Part shown: one piece after another, positions 35,561 through 45,318 of the stretch
How positions within the stretch are numbered: position 1 is the first letter of the stretch
Layout of the letters: each line of letters begins with the position of its first letter
Origin: Membranipora membranacea
Taxonomy: Eukaryota; Bryozoa; Gymnolaemata; Cheilostomatida; Membraniporidae
Assembly (NCBI GenBank): GCA_914767715.1
Contig: OU612069.1
Location: 27,029,387-27,093,386 of the forward strand
Direction of reading: 5' to 3'
DNA length: 64,000 nt
Program-made: the position numbers and the translations under genes
The notes under the pieces: generated by a model
Seen by the model: the letters and a program-made list of their open reading frames with translations, nothing else
Database searches by the model: none
What the model was told of the DNA's origin: nothing

Positions 35561-35870
35561 CTAACCTGGGAATACCTGTTTTGCTGCTTTTTGGTAGGCA
35601 GCACTGTCATCCATCATGATAAAATGAGGAGAAAAGCCACATATCTCTTTCAGATGATTCAACATTGTCTTTACGACGTCTGCTGTCTCATCCTTGATGA
35701 TGGCCATCATCACCGGCTCATAACAACAATTAGTCTGCACTGCCACCATGAATAGTATACTGTTCTCACAGTCAATGTTAATTGTGGCATCAATGAATAT
35801 GATAGCAACGAGACGAGACATTCCCGTTCTTGCCGGACTTGTCTCGCCGAGTATGTTTTGTTAAATATGT
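35561..35870 (-). pseudogene. MULE-type transposase exon (DDE region)
   Basis: The minus-strand frame reads TGMSRLVAIIFIDATINI, then FMVAVQTNCCYEPVMMAIIK, then HFIMMDDSAAYQKAAKQVFP, ending at a donor, CCCAG|GTTAGT. The order FIDAT, a strand-rich centre, then a MxDDSxAYxxAxxxVFP block is that of the MULE/ZSWIM-type transposase domain. There the Asp residues of IDAT and MDD are the first two catalytic positions and the next exon normally carries the C..H and the glutamate. The upstream limit is uncertain: a TAA lies near 35862 and no clear acceptor is visible. It is an isolated exon, so it counts as a relic. Confidence 0.65.
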
Positions 35871-35909
35871 CATAATGCAGACTAAGAAATTTCTCTTCAA
35901 ACTCTGATA

Positions 35910-38650
35910 ATTGGATTTATGATAATAATTCCGTTGTTCACTAGCAGGTAAATACCCTTTTTCAAATGAAAAATTTCTTTTGACATGAAGGGTGAGTAGA
36001 GACGATGAATCAGCTCAAATGGTTGAACCTGATTGAAGAAGCGCAATGCGCTCTACACATTAGACGGTATTTATAATATATTTGATAGCATTGCTGTTAA
36101 AGATAAAATTTGTGAACATTGTCCCGGTATAGTATTCAGCTAGAGGACAAAGTTCCCAAGAGCCACTCTTAACCGCAATATTCAAAATCTTACGGAATAA
36201 AAAGGTACCTCAATGTAATGCCAGTGCTGCATCTTTCATGAATGATGGCAAGATTGGGGAAAAATCTCTCATGTTCTCAGGAAAGTTGTCTTCAAGTTGT
36301 TTAAGCGCCTTTTCCATGACAATTCTAGTGCTGTTTATGCAGCATATAAGGAACTTCTCCATGAAGCCATCCTTTTGCTTTTTTAGATCGTAATAGTCTG
36401 TGAGAAAAGGTTCTGGCTGATGATATCAAATGATACAGGTTGATGTGGCTGCTATCTCATTTTGGCGTCTGAGGTTTGACCTTATCAGCGTTTGTTCTTG
36501 TATATTGTATAACTCACATAAAGACTTCCTCTTGGATAAACATCGCTTTTCCACTCCGAAAAGAATTAGAGGGGATGTGTGTGTGTGTGGGGTCGTTCTT
36601 GTGAGGTGAAGAGGGGGGTGCAAATGGATCTAGTCAAAGGACAGATTCAAGAGTTAGTGTAACATTCACTCATTTGTTTCAAGGGGTGAAGCCTGAGATT
36701 CCACTCTGAGCCATTGTATAACCATTCCAATAACGACTGAAATGTTGCCAGTTATCGAAATATAATGTTTTGTAGACATTGTGGGTGCATGGGACATATA
36801 GAGTGTGGAAGTGTTGTAGTAGGTGCAGTTAGAGTGGTTTCTCTTTACGGGAGTCCCAAGTGAGTGAGGTATGAGCTGTACATCACGGTAGAAAACATTC
36901 TGAAAAAGAATTGATCAGAAATCCTGTAAGAGCAAAATCAAGATTCAAGTCTCCAGGTGCTTTGCCACAGTCTGAAAACCAGTTTCCACATAAATGATAT
37001 CCCACATGGACAATGGTACAATCAACAACTTCTAAAATGGATGAGCTAGCTGTTTTTAGACTAGTTGATGTTACCCATGTCAATAGATATAAAAAAGGTC
37101 TCGATCAAGTTGGGGAGACATTCAGATGCAAAAATGGCATCTTCCAAACATATTTTTATCCACTGTATTCAGGTCTAATCCATAATCTTTCAAACTTAGG
37201 GAGTCGGTACAACAAAACATCCATTCTTCAATTAGCGTTTGTGAAATAAATCAAGCGGCTATTTTAGACAACATAGTTATTTGAAGTGATGGTGACAAGG
37301 AAGGGATCATTAATCGTGACTACACAGTCGATCTTCTCCATTCAACAACTTGTCTCCTCTCGCCAGCTGCTCTAACTTCGTTCGTTTCACCTTCCGCCCG
37401 AAATACCTGGTTGGTACTGGGGTTCTGACATTTTTCTCCTGACACTAGAGCAAATAATTATGTTTTTAGATTACATAATTTGATCATAATTGGATTTAGT
37501 CGAGCCAGCGAACAGTGAGAGTACAGAATTTCATTAAAAGAGAAGTCTTTCAGACTGAAACATTTCTGACTGTAGACCAGGTTTTGAAACTAAGGATATA
37601 ATCCAAAAAAACAAAACTAAGATGGGCTGGTGAGGCTGACATAACGAATGCTACAATTTTTGGAATTCTGAGCAAAAATTTAATTTTCTTTTTTCCATTT
37701 ATCAGCTCATGTCAGCATAATTTACGAGTGTCCATATAAAATTGCTCGCTTAAAATGCAACAAGGGTCAGAGAGCTCCAAACATGAGTTGTGACAGCCCC
37801 ATAAAACTGTTCATCAGTCAAGAGACACACATCAGCCAGCCTGACTGCCACCGATCACTGAACATCAAGCTCCTCTAGGGAGGACTTAAGCGTGCTCACC
37901 CAATTAGTTAGCAGCGGTACAAAACACCTATCTTTTTCCCTCTTCAGTTTTGACCCTGATTGATTTGACAGGGGGTTTTAATAGACTTTCTCGTGTCATG
38001 GTGTGACATGTAGCCATGGAGCATTAGAGCCACAACCCTTTGCTAGGTTTACCACGGAGTCAGCTATTCTATTTTTCGAGTGAGGAGTAGCTTAAGCCTT
38101 TCAGTTGCTCTTTGTTTATATTAAAAGATCTCTATTGCTGCTAATAGACTGGTTGGAGAACCTTCAGATCTGGTTCTTTGCTTTGGGGAAATACATGGCC
38201 ATATATATCTTTCCCATATTTATTCCTTTGTGCTCATTTGTCAGTTGTCTATATTTCTTTTAAAATAACCCAAACTCTCAGGATCTTTTCCACTTAAGAT
38301 TAAGATTTCACACCAGCCCTAAATTTTTGTAACACTATGTACCATTAATTGGTCGGTATTGATCAAACCAATCAGATTTTTTTCAGTTTTTTTACAACAG
38401 TAGTAATGTTACTCTGTTGGAAGCTGTGAAGCCCATCTAACTTATAACATGGATCGTGTTGATCTTGCTGCTTGTGTAGTTCCTCGTTTTATTATATTTG
38501 TATATCTTACAATCAAAAATTAATCTCCTCCGACAGTTTGTATTAACCCTCTCCTCATGAAAGTGAGGTTTCCAATAAAAAACAATGATTTCTGCTCCTG
38601 CTGTGATTGTGTGTAAGCCGAGGGTTCATCTCGCTTTTTTAACGCTTAAT
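35910..38650 (-). repeat. Repeated TE module, copy C
   Basis: The longest version of the module also seen at 21960-24060. It contains the exon relic at 36236-36440 and ends with GATTGTGTGTAAGCCGAGGG at about 38607-38626. The copies differ by many substitutions and indels, so the duplication is old or the copies are independent insertions of one family. Confidence 0.7.
36236..36440 (-). pseudogene. Exon of an unrecognised repetitive protein, module copy C
   Basis: After a TGA the frame reads YHQPEPFLTDYYDLKKQKDG, FMEKFLICCINSTRIVME, KALKQLEDNFPENMRD and FSPILPSFMKD. It aligns residue by residue with 22316-22582 and shares QPEPFLT, ICC, NSTR and QLEDNFPE. The stop just before the block shows that this copy is dead. 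Confidence 0.5.
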
Positions 38651-38944
38651 ATCAACCAAGGACAACTCAACTCCTGACCCTAAAATGTCTGTTAATACAA
38701 CAAATTTGGTGCAATAAAAGTGGGAAAAAAAAGGATGTTTTGCATTCAAAATTGATAGCTCAAAAAATAAAAGTATAATCATTATTTGCATGTTAATTTA
38801 CATAAATCTGATGAAAACAAAAATCAAGTTCATCAATTGCAAAATATTAAACAGCAAAATAAACAGAAGAAACCCTTGTGATTCCTGTTCTGAGGGTGGA
38901 ATCCGTGATATAACACTTCTACTCAATAATGTATGAATCTCAGC

Positions 38945-38952
38945 TTTCAGAC
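38945..38952. repeat. 8-bp target-site duplication, left
   Basis: TTTCAGAC immediately precedes the terminal inverted repeat at 38953 and is repeated exactly at 42053-42060 after the other end. Confidence 0.85.
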
Positions 38953-39299
38953 CATAGACTTAATATACTCCCTAGACAGGCCACTAGCATTCAATACTGT
39001 CCCACTTTAATAGCACGACATGACGTAATTAGTTTGTGCTGTGAGCCATAGTTTACTATATACCATTCAACGAAATAATGTGAAAAATCGAGGGGTGCCG
39101 GGCATGATATCGGCCCTTGTCCGGCCCCTAATTATTTAAACACAGAGAAAATTTGTGAGTTTATGTAAAAGACCTTTCCGCACGAGATGGTATAAAAAAT
39201 CCTCCTTAGGCGAATCCAAAGCGAGAACAGTCCTGATATATTACAATCATTAGCCAATAAATATTGAAACAAATACAGCCATCTACCCTTAACACTTCT

Positions 39300-39576
39300 A
39301 CCACTACTATTCAAATGCACAGAATACCCACAACACAGTATCACAAATACTTTGTTGGATGAGCCGGATCAAAGCATCACCACCATCATCATAGATTTTT
39401 GCATAAATATTCCTAGTCATGACTGAGCACAACCTGCTCAGCTTGGATTCCTTGTTAAAAGATTTTACTGCAAATTTTATTGTCGCTTCATGAGGAAGAA
39501 AAGATCTGTGCTGTAAATTGAGTATGCCAACTCCAGATATGTATGTATGATGAAGTATTTGGTAATCTCTCATCAA
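39300..39576 (-). other. Segment present only in the left arm of the P-like element
   Basis: The left arm carries about 280 bases absent from the right arm. On the minus strand they encode HEATIKFAVKSFNKESKLSR, similar to HETTKLAANTDNKRSKLSR at the end of the THAP exon. It is therefore probably a duplicated or displaced piece of the element's own gene. Confidence 0.5.
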
Positions 39577-39584
39577 TGAAATAA

Positions 39585-39620
39585 TATCACAGAGTAAGGA
39601 TATATCCTTACTCTGTGATA
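39585..39620. mobile_element. 30-bp palindromic insertion in the left arm
   Basis: The core 39588-39617 is CACAGAGTAAGGATA followed directly by its exact reverse complement. The 7 bases ATAATAT occur on each side of the core. The matching site in the right arm of the host element (minus-strand reading GAAAGAATATAGTAAATC) lacks the core and one copy of the flank. The core is therefore an insertion with a target duplication. Confidence 0.75.
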
Positions 39621-39689
39621 ATATAGTAAATCAAGACAGCAGGGTATAATACCAGCCAAATTATATTAGATCTGTTTTAATTTATGAGA

Positions 39690-40230
39690 TAAAAATTATC
39701 AAAACAAATACAGCCCTGTACTTAACCACTTCTATCACTACATGACAAAAAAGAGGGCTGTTACTGCGGGATTGTACTAATTTCTGAGGGCACGACCAAG
39801 GCTAACGGCTACCACTATCAGCGATTGCTGCCATATTCGATGTGACTGATTACAGCATGAGCTAAAGCTTATCGACACAAATACAGCCATGAAGCTAGCC
39901 ACTTCTTATCACTACTTTGTAAAAAATATGAATATGTACTGTTGAGTTATACTAATTGTTGTGGGCACGACAAAAATTAAAAACACTACCACTATCAGCG
40001 AGCATTGCAAAGTTAGATATGACTGGTTGCAGTATACATTAAACTTAATCAAATTAGTAGAGCAATGTAAGCTAACCACTTCTTACACTACTTTACAAAA
40101 AAAAAATATATATACTGTGGGATTATACTGAATTTTGCGGATGGGTCAAAGACTAGAAAACTACCACTATCGGTGATTGCTGCAAAATTTCCAAATGAGA
40201 CACTATCACTATCAGCGATCGCTGAAAATT
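39690..40230. repeat. Degenerate tandem array of about 180 bp
   Basis: CTACCACTATCAGCGA and related words recur at about 39810, 39985, 40160 and 40205. ACCACTTCTTATCACTAC and its variants recur at about 39725, 39898 and 40075. About three units are recognisable, inside the P-like element. Confidence 0.65.
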
Positions 40231-40633
40231 AGATATGACTGAACAAAATAAGCCTGCTCAGTTTGGAGCGCTTATTGTCAGTGTTTGCTGCGAGTTTGGT
40301 TGTTTCATGGTGTATTCTGACCAGCGTATATCTCTTCACTATTAGACACTGTGGATAGTGTGGGAAGGATCGGAAAATTGTTGGGATAGCATCCTTTTTT
40401 AGCAAAGCTCTCCCACCCACACCAGGAGGCCTTCTAAATGTATCTTGTTTCAAATGTTCGCTACAAAGAACAGCATATTTGGATGGAGTCCAGTTCTTGC
40501 GTTTAACGGCCGAAACCCATACCTTTAGTCTCTCCTCATTATTTCTGGGGAAGGCGTGGAAGCTTAAATTAGGATTTCCTGCCGGGTTATTTCCACAGCT
40601 GTAGGCAGCACACCAGTTCCTAGATGACTTTTT
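40229..40633 (-). CDS. THAP zinc-finger domain exon
   Basis: After an acceptor, GCTTTTAG, the frame runs 134 codons to a stop at 40229. The N-terminal 90 residues are a THAP domain. C-AAYS-C opens it. SFHAFPRN and WVSAVKRKNW follow with the conserved aromatic positions, then the C-x2-H pair in VLCSEHLKQDTF, and the closing LKKDAIPTIF corresponds to the AVPTIF end. All four zinc ligands (C2CH) and the conserved Trp and Pro are present, so the fold should be intact. THAP domains bind DNA sequence-specifically, and in P-type transposases they recognise the element's own ends. The tail (HETTKLAANTDNKRSKLSR) is basic. The initiating exon and the catalytic domain are not seen. Confidence 0.85.
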   Translation of the reverse strand, partial: KKSSRNWCAAYSCGNNPAGNPNLSFHAFPRNNEERLKVWVSAVKRKNWTPSKYAVLCSEHLKQDTFRRPPGVGGRALLKKDAIPTIFRSFPHYPQCLIVKRYTLVRIHHETTKLAANTDNKRSKLSRLILFSHI

Positions 40634-41160
40634 CTAAAAGCATCACAAATGATAACATATACAATAATTATCATTAAACTACAGCTTTTGATATAATAAA
40701 CAGAAATTGTAAAATCAATTTCATAGCAGTGTCAGCATTGGCAAGAAAGATTTGCGAGATCACCGATTAAGTCTACTCACACTTTTTGACTGCTGTGCCA
40801 GTTCTGAGTTAGATATTTCGGGAGTAAATCAGAATTGTCATCTCAAATAGTGTCCCTCTAGCCCCCCCCCCTCGCCCCATCACTATCGTTCCACCTTTTT
40901 TCTCTAACATTCAAATTTTATCACACCCATCGATTATTATTTACTATGTCTTATATATAGCCTTAAATTTATGTGCATGTATAGAAGGATGTGGGTATTA
41001 TTATGTGACAATATTTAATTGATTTCTATCTAAAAAAAATGAGGAAGCCTGTCCTCTTAGATGGATGGGACAAGCAGAAATTATGTCAGAAAATTCAATC
41101 CATTAAAGACCGAAATATGACAATGCATACATGAGAGCCACCACTGGGCTGTTTCAAACC

Positions 41161-41290
41161 TTATCATCTTGTGAAGTGGTAGCAGCAGGATTTTCATCTT
41201 GTGAAGATGAGGCAGCAAGATTATCATCTTATCATCTTGTGAAGATGAGGCAGCCAGATTATAATCTTTTGAAGACGAGGTAGCAGGCTG
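41161..41290. repeat. Short tandem repeat, ATCTTGTGAAGATGAGGCAG
   Basis: Four to five units of about 30-36 bases; a further single unit is at about 41410. Read on the minus strand they encode Ser/Ala/Asp-rich repeats (AASSSQDDK type), possibly a linker of the element's gene. Confidence 0.6.
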
Positions 41291-42052
41291 TAGGCTCATT
41301 TGAAAATAGTTTTGCTATAAACTGAGCGGCGTGGGTATTATATCCAGAACTTCCATGTTTGCCTTGTATCTCCCAACTGATGATAGTAAAATTGCAGCTG
41401 GGCTTACTTGTGAAGATGAGACAGCAGGCCGCAGGTTCACGTTATATAAATAAATAATCTCAAGTATGAATATTCATACTTTGAAAATTCAAAGTATGAA
41501 TATTAAAACCAGTAACCACTTTGTTTACATAGTATCTTTCATCTTCTGTTTCAGTACAGGGCTGTATTTGTTTTGATAATTTGTATCTCATAAATTAAAA
41601 CAGATCCAATATAATTTGGCTGGTATTATACCCTGCGTTCCTTGATTTACTATATTCTTTCATCGATGAGAGATGATCATAGACTTAATATATATATGTT
41701 AAGGGTAGATGGCTGTATTTGTTTCAATATTTATTGGCTAATGGTTGTAACTTATCAGGTCTGTTCTCGCTTTGGATTCGCCTAAGGAGTCAATTTTTTA
41801 TACCATCTCGTGCGGAAAGGTCTTTTACATAAACTCACAAATTTTCTCTGTGTTTAAATAATTAGGGGCCGGACAAGGGCCGATATCATGCCCGGCGTCC
41901 CTCGATTTTTCACATTATTTCATTGGATGGTATATAGAAAACTATGGCTCACAGCACAAACTAATTACGTCATGTCGTGCTATTTCAGTGGGAAACATTA
42001 TGATCAGTGAAGCATAAGCATTGTCCTGTCTAGGTAGTATATTAAGTCTATG

Positions 42053-42060
42053 TTTCAGAC
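42053..42060. repeat. 8-bp target-site duplication, right
   Basis: TTTCAGAC, identical to 38945-38952. Confidence 0.85.
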
Positions 42061-42141
42061 TTTCAACATCGATGTTGACCCTTGGATCCCGACTATAAGG
42101 GTTTTGATGCTATCAACCTATTACTGGATGTGCATTAGAAA

Positions 42142-43325
42142 TTAGGCAATACGCAATTTCAAACTTAAAATATTTTTACTCATACTTGTGTATGTATCTG
42201 ACCACTGTTTACCACTGCTTTTTTTTGCATTCAAACTGCTCATCTGTAAGTTCCAAGCACTTATGACGGAACCAGTTGGTACACCAGGACACAGAATCGA
42301 TCTGTCACCATCTTTATCACTTGAATCATCTTTCTGACATATTCCGCAGTTCTCATTATTTGAATTGGTTTTTTTCTGTTTTTTGTAGCAGCCCATACCT
42401 AAAGAAAAATATCATTAATATGAGAAAGGTTCTGGAGTACTAATGCTCAAACTTGTAATTTTTTTAACGATTGACTTTTTATTTACGCATAGTTATTTAC
42501 CTCCACTCTCCGTGATTTTTTCTTCTCCGCATTTTCGATGGTTGCCTTTCTGAATTCTCTTCCTGATGTATTTACGAAGGCATCGATCACCGTACTATAG
42601 ATCTCTGAAATGAATAGAACAGAAGATGAAAATAAGACTTATGTAGCTGATCTCCTTCTAAAGGCGTTGGTAATGCAAAATGTGTGGCGGTTTCGAACAT
42701 AATTTTCAAGAATACTTCCCTCTCTTCTCGTGATTTGGCAGTTCACCATGCAGGGCAGAGAACTTGGCTTCTAATTCTTTTGAAACGAGAAGTAGGTCTA
42801 TAAAGAAATTTGAGCACGTTTACAAGAATAAACTATTGCAATCCGACTATCTGAGTCCACAAATACTTGGTGGGCACATTTTTTGGCCCAAGCTTGCAGA
42901 TACTATGTAAGTAACCATTAGCATGTCATTTGACAAAAAGTGTTCAGCTTAGAGTACTAATGGCAATGGACTGCGGTCAGGTTAGTTGTACAGGTTGCCA
43001 TTTAACAAGAATTCTCGGAGGAGAGAAACCTAGAGCGTGCTTTAGAATTCTCCGTTTTTTAATTACCTTTCATAGCTTTTATTGAGTCAGCTCCAGTTGG
43101 TGAGAAGTTTGACAACCAGTACCGATCAACACCTGACATAAATTCGTAGAATTCTACAGTGGTGTGAGTGAGCCCAAATCTTTGATTTTGGTGGTGTTCG
43201 ACCTCTCGGTTGCTTGGCTCATCAAATACTTCCTCCTCGCCATCAAATGTTGTTCCACCCATTCCCTCATTGCAACCAGTGTGGACATATCTTCCACTCT
43301 TGATTTCTGCCTGATCTTCGATCTC
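42142..43325 (-). CDS. Three phase-matched exons of an unrecognised protein
   Basis: Minus-strand exons at about 43325-43067, 42604-42501 and 42398-42142. The first reads GRYVHTGCNEGMGGTTFDGE, then HHQNQRFGLTHTTVEFYEF, then VDRYWLSNFSPTGADSIKAM, and ends G|GTAATT. The second, after TTCATTTCAG, completes a Glu codon and reads IYSTVIDAFVNTSGREF and IENAEKKKSRRVE to a donor, GGAG|GTAAAT. The third begins in phase 0 after TTTCTTTAG with VWAATKNRKKPIQIM, while a neighbouring frame reads NCGICQKDDSSDKDGDR. Which one is used is unclear, so the last exon may be frameshifted. The family is not recognised. The left end of the block is only 80 bases from the P-like insertion. Confidence 0.5.
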
Positions 43326-43644
43326 AGCGTATCAACTACTCTGTGGAGCACATAAGGTCCTGTGGTGCGCTTGTGACATCAAACGAATCATACCTCAGAC
43401 TGGAATGAACGGACTTAACATTGTCCGAAAGTTTAGATTGAAGATAGATTGGGAAGTGCTGGTTAAATTTACACTTACATACATTTAATAAAAAAAATAA
43501 AATAACAAATAAATGTTTGCTAGTTATGAATTTCATTTTTTCAAGCCTGTGTGGAATGGTGAACTTTCTCTAGAATTTAAAATTAGATTTAAATTATAAC
43601 ATTGCAGTAATCAGGCATGACTAATATACCTGATTTTGCTTTCA

Positions 43645-43813
43645 TTAGATTTGGACTTTGTACGCTGAAGTTGCAGAACTGCCAGGTGATGGTATGACCT
43701 TATGTACTGCTGCAAAATCCCTTCTAACCTTTAGATATGCGTCATACGCATCCACTCTTCCCACTTGTGCCACTATATCACTGAAGGTTTTAGTGTAGAC
43801 GAATGACTCCACA
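43645..43813 (-). CDS. Exon candidate upstream of the 42-43 kb exons
   Basis: Acceptor CATTCTAG, then VESFVYTKTFSDIVAQVG, RVDAYDAYLKVRRDFAAVHK and VIPSPGSSATSAYKVQI to a stop at 43645. The helix-rich, charged composition looks coding. If it joins the exon at 43325 the stop must lie beyond the true donor. In the neighbouring frame an alternative donor, AAATCAG|GTATAT, is present. Confidence 0.4.
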
Positions 43814-44215
43814 CTAGAATGATGATAATTAATGATGATCAAAGGATGAACAAAACTGGGTGTCAGGAGGTTGAATGGCATTGATCTGATAATGTACGGT
43901 TTCCATTACTTGGTCATTTTTCTTCTGAATATTTTTTTATGTGTCATAAGTTAATTGTCACAGAATTTATACCACTCCAATTAAAAACATTATTTCAAAG
44001 CTGTATATGAGGGTTAAAGAAATCTTATTGGTCAAATATTGTGTCAGAATAACGGAGAGTCTACTTGAGATGGGCAGCGTGACCCACCAATATACCTAAC
44101 CTAAAATGCAAACTCACAGTTTTTTTCTATTTAATCTGCTGGGAGCAACAACGGAAGGGATGTTCAATTGAGATCAGATTACATATTACAGCCTTACTTA
44201 CCTGCTAGTATAGGA

Positions 44216-45318
44216 TTAACTCCTGTCCTTCAGACTCATTGCATGTTCTCTACAATTACCCAAGCTGTTCCAAATGATTCTCGCATGACTGTCTATTCCT
44301 GGATATGGTGACCCAAGAACTGGCGTAATACAGCATTCTGGTTGGTTAGCTGGAGGCGTACTGACAGCTGGTGACATACAGCTTACTGTTACTGTTCTAC
44401 GAGGTTCCGGCTGGACATATTGCTGTAAAGTTAATAACATTGTCTACGCAAGAGGGGGTAGATGAAATGAGAACAGCTAATTATTTTGAGGGATTACTAT
44501 TACAGAATAAAGCATTATAATTATCATAATTGTTATACAAATACAAACGGCATCAGATTGTATAATACACGATTATATCAGCAGTTTTTTTTCATCTCTA
44601 TCACAAGATGCCATATAGAGCTTTGGAGGTTCGATAATTCGGTTCCACATTATACAGATTTAAGAATTCATGATTCTGTATTACCAGCACCTTACCTCGG
44701 TAAGTGAACTGTAGAAAAGCTTGATATCACTTCTTTTAGGAGGGGGGTGAACAGACCCACTCAGCGACTGAAGCTCTGAGTCTGACGTTCTGCTCAGTGC
44801 GACCGACAGTTGACCAGGTTGGGTAATCTTCGCACAACAAACATGAACAGGGCCAGTAATAGTCTGGCTCTGAGTCCTATGCACTGTCCGTGCCCACGGC
44901 AGTTTTAGGGGGTACTGTTCTCTGACACCCCGTTTTGGGTAAAACTTATATAGATTGATGTTTACTGGCTTATCATGCCCAAATCTGACAGAGATATACC
45001 TGTTCTATATGTCAATTTTGCAGATTTTCCCTTCCCTGCCATTGACAAGTCCGCTTCTCACATGTATATTAGTAGTCAACATGACAGGTGCCCCAGTTTT
45101 CAGTGGAAACCTGTCCAGATTTCCCTTTTTGTCCTTGTCGTCTGCCTCGAGTGTGATGTGAGTGCCTGGCAAATTGTCTAAACAGTACTGATTTATGAAG
45201 TCCACCTCTTCATTCGTGCCGCAAATTGTAGTGGCCATGTTTTGGGAAGTTGAGGTCTGCCAGAGAAAACCCTTTTGTCTGTGAGGACAGAATTCCTTTG
45301 GAGACTTCCTGGATTACC
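44216..45318 (-). pseudogene. PIF1-like DNA helicase, C-terminal part
   Basis: Exon 45318-44696 starts after AAATTACAG with VIQEVSKGILSSQTKGFSL. It shifts frame, then reads TTICGTNEEVDFINQYCL, DRFPLKTGAPVMLTTNIH and GLVNGREGKICKI, which is PIF1 helicase motif V territory. An in-frame TAG at 45005-45007 follows. The same frame then continues KFYPKRGVREQYPLKLPWA, TVHRTQSQTI and QPGQLSVALSRT, the motif VI region. A donor, CCGAG|GTAAGG, joins in phase 0 to exon 44422-44216 (QYVQPEPRRTVTVSCM, then a stop). PIF1-family enzymes are 5'-3' helicases found in hosts, in Helitrons and in other repeats. The Walker A and B half is missing, and the copy has a frameshift and a stop, so it is not functional. 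Confidence 0.75.

Larger units (their letters stand above)
38953..42052 (-). mobile_element. P-element-like DNA transposon with long TIRs and a THAP exon
   Basis: The element is 3100 bp. The left end starts CATAGACTTAATATACT and the right end is its inverse, with one mismatch in the first 30 bases. The inverted arms extend for hundreds of bases with high identity (for example TAATTAGTTTGTGCTGTGAG and GGCATGATATCGGCCCTTGT on both sides). They reach inward to the block AATACAGCCCTGTA at about 39715 and its inverse at about 41560. It is flanked by an 8-bp duplication, TTTCAGAC. A THAP domain lies inside on the minus strand. THAP plus an 8-bp duplication is the signature of the P superfamily. hAT also makes 8-bp duplications but does not usually carry THAP. 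The catalytic domain is not visible, so this copy is probably non-autonomous. Confidence 0.85.

Noticed and set aside
38953-42052. Kolobok or hAT assignment of the THAP element
   Set aside because: Kolobok elements also carry THAP but duplicate TTAA. hAT makes 8-bp duplications but normally has BED, not THAP. The 8-bp TTTCAGAC plus THAP favours P, though without a catalytic core this is not absolute.
44696-45318. Helitron
   Set aside because: The PIF1-like motifs alone are not enough; no HUH replication initiator, no CTRR end and no terminal hairpin were found.
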